DNA from: Deltaproteobacteria bacterium
GTDB taxonomy: Bacteria; Desulfobacterota; Desulfarculia; Adiutricales; Adiutricaceae
Assembly (NCBI GenBank): GCA_031269485.1
Contig: JAISZC010000217.1
Coordinates: 1-41,127, forward strand
Direction of reading: 5' to 3'
DNA length: 41,127 nucleotides
Below, in pieces: positions 36,598 to 41,127 of this stretch; the first letter of the stretch is position 1; each line of letters begins with the position of its first letter. Below the pieces are notes generated by a model. That model was given only the letters and a program-made list of their open reading frames with translations, ran no database searches and was not told the DNA's origin. The translations under genes were made by a program, and so were the position numbers.

Positions 36598-37923
36598 TTA
36601 TGCGTAGTGCTGTTCGAGCTTGCCGGGTCCCTGGACCGCCGCCCGGATCATCAGGACGAAGCCGGCCAGCGAAATCAGGGCGTATATGCCGGCCATGGCC
36701 GCAAGGGTGAAGAGCACCTGATACCCTTCGACCGGCGGGCTCCCGGCGTCGGCCGTTCTCAGCACGCCAAAGACCACCCAAGGCTGGCGTCCCAGTTCCG
36801 TCACCAGCCAGCCCAGCTGGGCGGCGACGTACGGCAGCGGTATCAGCAGGATGTAGACCCACAGGCCCCAGCCCAGACTTGGCGCGAAGCCTTTGATGAC
36901 GAAGGTCAGGACGGCCACGGCGAACAGCAAAAAGCCGATGCCGACCATGAGTCGGAACGAGATGAAGACGGGCCAGACGGGCGGTCTGTCCTGAGGCGGA
37001 ATGCGATCAAAGCCAGTGACTTCGCCGTCCAAGGTGTTGGTGGCCAAAAAGCTGAGCATGCCCGGAATCGGCAGGGCCTCCACCAAGTTGCCTTCCTCGC
37101 CGTTGAATTTCGGGATCTGCAGCAGATACGAGGGGGCGTTGGTCTGGGTCGTCCAAACCGATTCCATGGCCGCGAACTTGGACTTCTGGTGCTCGGCGGT
37201 GACCTGGCCGAGAAAATGGCCGGCGACGATGGACAGCGTGGTGGACACCAAGGCGAACCAGGCCGCGGTCTTGAAGGCGGTGTGGAAAAAATCGACGTGC
37301 TTGTTCCAAAAGAAATGCCAGGCGCAGACGCCCATGATCAGAAACGAGGCCAGAATGAAGGCGCCCAGCACGGTGTGGAAGTACATGTGCCAGCCGTAGG
37401 TGTTGGTCAGCACGGCGACGAAGCTGTCGAGCTGGGCGACGCCTCCTCTTTCCACGTAGCCGACCGGATGCTGCATGAAGCCGTTGGCCAAAAGGATCCA
37501 CAGGGCGGAAATGGTGCTGGCGCCGGCCACCAGCCAGATGGCGACGCAGTGGAGCTTTTTGGGGATCCTTTCCCAGCCGAAGGCCCAGACGGCGATGAAG
37601 GTCGACTCCAAAAAGAAGGACACCGTGGCCTCGATGGCCAGCAAGGAGCCGAAGATGTCGCCGACGTATTTGGAGTATTTGGCCCAGTTGGCGCCGAACT
37701 GGAACTCCAGAGCGATGCCCGTGACCACGCCCAGGACGAAGTTGATGAGGAAAATCCGGCCCCAAAACTTGGCCTGCAGCTTGTATTGCTCGTCCCCGGT
37801 TCTGACGTACTTGGTCTCGACCCAGGCGATGTAGAAGGAAAGCCCGATGGTCAGGGGCACGAAGAAGAAATGGACGGCGGTAGCCAGCGCGAACTGCAGC
37901 CTGGAAAGAATTACAGGGTCCAT
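36598..37923 (-). CDS. cydA: Cytochrome bd oxidase subunit I
   Basis: LSRLQFALATAVHFFFVPLTIGLS, FQFGANWAKYSKYVGDIFG, GWHMYFHTVLGAF, GRQPWVVFGVLRTADA; start MDPVIL (ATG complement at 37921-37923). Confidence 0.95.
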   Translation of the reverse strand: MDPVILSRLQFALATAVHFFFVPLTIGLSFYIAWVETKYVRTGDEQYKLQAKFWGRIFLINFVLGVVTGIALEFQFGANWAKYSKYVGDIFGSLLAIEATVSFFLESTFIAVWAFGWERIPKKLHCVAIWLVAGASTISALWILLANGFMQHPVGYVERGGVAQLDSFVAVLTNTYGWHMYFHTVLGAFILASFLIMGVCAWHFFWNKHVDFFHTAFKTAAWFALVSTTLSIVAGHFLGQVTAEHQKSKFAAMESVWTTQTNAPSYLLQIPKFNGEEGNLVEALPIPGMLSFLATNTLDGEVTGFDRIPPQDRPPVWPVFISFRLMVGIGFLLFAVAVLTFVIKGFAPSLGWGLWVYILLIPLPYVAAQLGWLVTELGRQPWVVFGVLRTADAGSPPVEGYQVLFTLAAMAGIYALISLAGFVLMIRAAVQGPGKLEQHYA

Positions 37924-38337
37924 CAGGATCCTCCGATAAGGAAGGGGATGCTCGCAGGCAAACCGCCCAGGAGCCGGTCGCCCGCCAGCCTCCCCGCCTC
38001 CGATTGCGAAAACGGCGAAGCGGCCGGACAAATAATTTTTTGATGAATCAGTTTAGGCCTTGTCTCGGAACGCGTCAACCGCCGGCCCGCGCCTTGGGCC
38101 GGCCGCCGGCATGAAGCCCGGCGGCCGGCGCGTCCGCGCCGCCGGCCAGACCCAACAGGTTCGATTTAATCATTTTATTGAACCAAGCGCAAGGGCCTGG
38201 CCGGCCGCCTCGTCAAAAAAACGTAAATTAAAGGCGCAGGGGCGCAGGCGCGGAACGGTTGACAGACTGGGGGCTTTTCCGCTAAAAATGAAGCGCGGCC
38301 CCGAAGCGGACGCCAAAGCGAAAAACAGGAGGCGCGC

Positions 38338-38883
38338 ATGAGCGAAAAAGTCGTCGTCATGCTGGGCGACAGCTTGACCGAGGGCTGGAGATGGCAGGAC
38401 GGGCTGGCCGACGTCCGGGTGGTCAATCAGGGCCTCTCGGGCGACACCACCATGGGCGTGTGGAGCCGCCTCAACCTATGCGCCCGCCAAAAGCCCCAGC
38501 TCGTCTTTTTGCAGATCGGCATAAACGATCTAGGCCAGGGCCGGACGCCCCAGGAGATCGCCGACGGACACCTGCGCATCTGGCGGGCCCTGGCCGAAAG
38601 GCTCCCGGAGGCCCAGCTGCTGGTCTGCTCGCTTCTGCCCGTCAACGAGGAAAAATTCGGCTGGCCGAGCCAGACTCTCAAGAACTCCGCCGTCAGAGAA
38701 GCCAACCGGCTCATCCAGGCGGCCGCCGAGCGCGAAGGGCTGACCTTCGTCGACCTTTACGCCGCCGTGGCCGACGAGCGCCAGTCTTTGCCCGACTACA
38801 TGACCGACGACGGGGTGCACCTCACCGCGGCGGCCTATCAGGTCTGGACGGCCGTCATAAAGCCTTGCTTGGCGACGCCTTGA
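38338..38883 (+). CDS. SGNH/GDSL-family hydrolase
   Basis: VVMLGDSLTEGW, GLSGDTTMGVWSRL, QIGINDLGQG, DDGVHLTAAAYQVW (SGNH blocks I, II, III and V). Confidence 0.92.
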   Translation: MSEKVVVMLGDSLTEGWRWQDGLADVRVVNQGLSGDTTMGVWSRLNLCARQKPQLVFLQIGINDLGQGRTPQEIADGHLRIWRALAERLPEAQLLVCSLLPVNEEKFGWPSQTLKNSAVREANRLIQAAAEREGLTFVDLYAAVADERQSLPDYMTDDGVHLTAAAYQVWTAVIKPCLATP

Positions 38884-39208
38884 CGTCGATTCCCTGACAT
38901 TCGGCGCCTTTGGCACATTCGGCGCCTTTAGTCGACCTTGACTGTTTGTCTTTGAAGCGGCCAATTCGGGCTTGCCGGCCAATAGGCCGAGCCAAGGCAA
39001 TTCAGAGGAATTCAACGGAATGCAAGCGTTCTAGGCGGCGACCGGGGCGCTAAATGTCCCTTATAAACTAGTTTCTGACGTTATTTAAACGACATTTACA
39101 GCAATATTGATATTTGAGCGCAAATATTAATATTATATTTTTACAATTATTTTAAAACGCAAACAAATTACCATTATCATATAGCCCATAAATTTATCCT
39201 ATCATAAA

Positions 39209-39225
39209 ATGGCATTAAATGCCAT
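39209..39225. repeat. Perfect palindrome ATGGCATT-A-AATGCCAT in AT-rich convergent intergenic region
   Basis: Read directly; followed by a second stem AATGCTT/AAGCATT around 39236-39260. Confidence 0.7.
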
Positions 39226-39465
39226 AATCTAAAAAATGCTTTTATTCAACAAGCATTATATCAGCTTTAGCAGCTTTTTGTCTTCAAAAAAAAATGCAAA
39301 ATTCATTTATACCTCTCGTCTTAATCTCTCCTCAATGCTTTTGACAATTATCGTTTTTTCATTAGGCAAATAGTCATTTTTCCCCAGCCCAGGCATCAAG
39401 TCACGAAAAAACGACGTCAACCGGCCGCTCCGGGCCAGTCCGACGCGCCGCCTCAGCCGCCGCCT

Positions 39466-40830
39466 TCAGCGGGGGCTGGCGATCGCCTTCAGCGCGGGCT
39501 GTCCGGTGCGCTCCAAGACGCTGTTCCACAATTCGCCGCTCGGGTCGATCTTCTTGCGGCTGGCGATGGCCTTGGCGATGGGCACGTGGACGAAATGATC
39601 GTTCCACTGGCCGATGAGCAGGTTGGTCTTGCCGGCCATGGCCGCGTGGGCGGCCTTCTGGCCCAAAAAACTGCAAAAGACCTGGTCGGAGGAGTTGGCC
39701 GGCGCGCTGCGAATGATGTAGCTGGGGTCTATGTATTTAAGGTTGAGCTCATGGCCGATGTCCCGAAAATGTCGCCTGATGCGGTCAGCCAAAAACTGGC
39801 CTATGTCCTTGTGCAGGGTGTTGCCGGAGGCGTCCTTGACGATCTGCTCGTCTTCGAAAAACTTCTGCCCGGCCCCCTCGGCCACGACGATGACCGCGTG
39901 CCCCCGGCTGCTCAGGCGATCCTGAAGCCGCTGCAGCAGGGCCCCAGGCCCTTGGACGTCGAAATCGACCTCGGGAATGAGCACGAAGTTGGCGTCCCCG
40001 CGGGCCAAGGCGGCGGTGGCCGCAATGAAGCCCGAGTCGCGGCCCATGAGCTTGACCAGCCCGACGCCCCAAGGGGCGCCCAAGGCCTCGGTGTGAGCGC
40101 TGCGAATGACCTCGGTCGCCACGGCCACGGCCGTCTCGAAGCCGAACGAGCGGGAGACCATGCTGATGTCGTTGTCTATGGTCTTGGGGATGCCCACGAT
40201 GGAGAGCTTCAGGCCCCGCGCCTTGATTTCCTGGCAGATGGCGTGGGCGCCCCGGAGAGTGCCGTCGCCGCCGATGCAAAACAGGATGTTCATGTTGAGG
40301 CGCTCGAGCGAGTCCACCAGTTCCTCGATCGACTGGTTGCCCCGCGAGGAGCCCAAGACGGTGCCTCCGAACTGGTGGATTTCGGACACCACCATGGGGG
40401 TCAGCTGCACCAGGCTGTGGCCGAAGGCCGGAATCAGGCCCTGGTAGCCGTACTTGACGCCCAGGATGTTCTGGACCCCGTAGCGGTAGTAAAGCGTCAT
40501 CACCAGCGAGCGGATGACGTCGTTGAGTCCGGGGCACAAGCCGCCGGCCGTGAGAATGCCGGCTCTGACCTTGGAAGGGTCGAAATAAATCTTGCGTCGG
40601 GCGCCGGCCTGCTCGAAGCTGTCGGGCATTTGGCCGCCGTTTTTGAAGACGCTGAGCGATTCCAGGGTGGCGTCCATGAGGATCCGCTGGCCGTCGTCGG
40701 TGAAGGCGTCCCAAGCCAGCGATTCGTCGGTTTCCCGCTCTCGGTTGGGGTAGCCCAGCAGAGGCGAGTCAATCTTGGGCGGTCCCAATATTTCTATGTC
40801 CAAAGAACGATCCTCAACTGTGTTGGCCAT
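39466..40830 (-). CDS. pfkA: 6-phosphofructokinase (ATP-type signature GGDGT with PKTIDND)
   Basis: GGLCPGLNDVIRSLV, GSSRGNQS, CIGGDGTLRGA, GIPKTIDNDI, LVKLMGRDSGFIA, VVAEGAGQ motifs. Confidence 0.93.
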   Translation of the reverse strand: MANTVEDRSLDIEILGPPKIDSPLLGYPNRERETDESLAWDAFTDDGQRILMDATLESLSVFKNGGQMPDSFEQAGARRKIYFDPSKVRAGILTAGGLCPGLNDVIRSLVMTLYYRYGVQNILGVKYGYQGLIPAFGHSLVQLTPMVVSEIHQFGGTVLGSSRGNQSIEELVDSLERLNMNILFCIGGDGTLRGAHAICQEIKARGLKLSIVGIPKTIDNDISMVSRSFGFETAVAVATEVIRSAHTEALGAPWGVGLVKLMGRDSGFIAATAALARGDANFVLIPEVDFDVQGPGALLQRLQDRLSSRGHAVIVVAEGAGQKFFEDEQIVKDASGNTLHKDIGQFLADRIRRHFRDIGHELNLKYIDPSYIIRSAPANSSDQVFCSFLGQKAAHAAMAGKTNLLIGQWNDHFVHVPIAKAIASRKKIDPSGELWNSVLERTGQPALKAIASPR

Positions 40831-41127
40831 TTTTCACCTTTCCAAGTCGACAGCCGGCCATCACGGTCCGCCGGCCTCGACGCGAAAGTTTTCCAACGGC
40901 GGTCTGCGGCCCCTGTCGTCGAACAAGACGTCAGGCCTCAAATTGGCCGGCAGGGCTTAAAAATCCGCCGCCGACCTTCAATCGCCTTTTCAGCCAAATC
41001 CAGCCGACGCTTTCCGTTCTGTCAGACCTATCCAAATCTAACCATCTGATTTGGTGCTGACTTTCTGCTTCATAGAGGCCGGTTTCACCTTGTGACTGCC
41101 CGCAAGGCCAGAGCCTTCCTCTCCACA

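Noticed and set aside
36607-38043. 478-aa plus-strand ORF opposite cydA
   Set aside because: Antisense to an unambiguous CydA.

Overview
The window is a 41 kb, mostly GC-rich chromosomal segment from what looks like an anaerobic Gram-negative bacterium, probably Desulfobacterota-like (inferred from gene content only). Recognisable GC-rich genes, in order: (1) a three-gene HndA/HndC/HndD-type multimeric [FeFe]-hydrogenase operon; (2) a DUF1573 protein; (3) a hybrid-cluster protein (hcp); (4) a TonB-dependent receptor; (5) a flavodoxin; (6) an ISAzo13-like transposase ORF; (7) a complex I-type locus, nuoA-B-C-D-H-I-J-K, two MrpD/NuoL-like antiporter subunits with a small membrane protein between them, then nuoM-nuoN, with no nuoEFG in the window; (8) a DksA/TraR-type zinc-finger protein. 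A roughly 6.4 kb AT-rich mosaic island (about 28.13-34.59 kb) follows. It holds broken toxin-antitoxin-like genes (ImmA/IrrE and DUF4411), an uncharacterised two-gene pair, a LysR fragment, an intact flavodoxin, a broken cupin, a DUF4405 membrane protein and an LRAT/NC-like protein. GC-rich sequence then resumes with a lipoprotein, cydAB, a GDSL hydrolase and 6-phosphofructokinase. The strongest second-look items are: an intact transposase ORF whose catalytic Glu appears to be Ser; an LRAT-like protein lacking two of three catalytic residues; four single-base homopolymer frameshifts clustered in the AT-rich island; a cupin remnant with a GC-rich patch inside AT-rich flanks; a candidate structured RNA inside the nuo locus; and a perfect FNR-type palindrome upstream of hcp. 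I did not see an unambiguous, intact new multi-gene system. The best candidate is the unassigned pair at 29785-30831. No rRNA, tRNA or CRISPR array was recognised.
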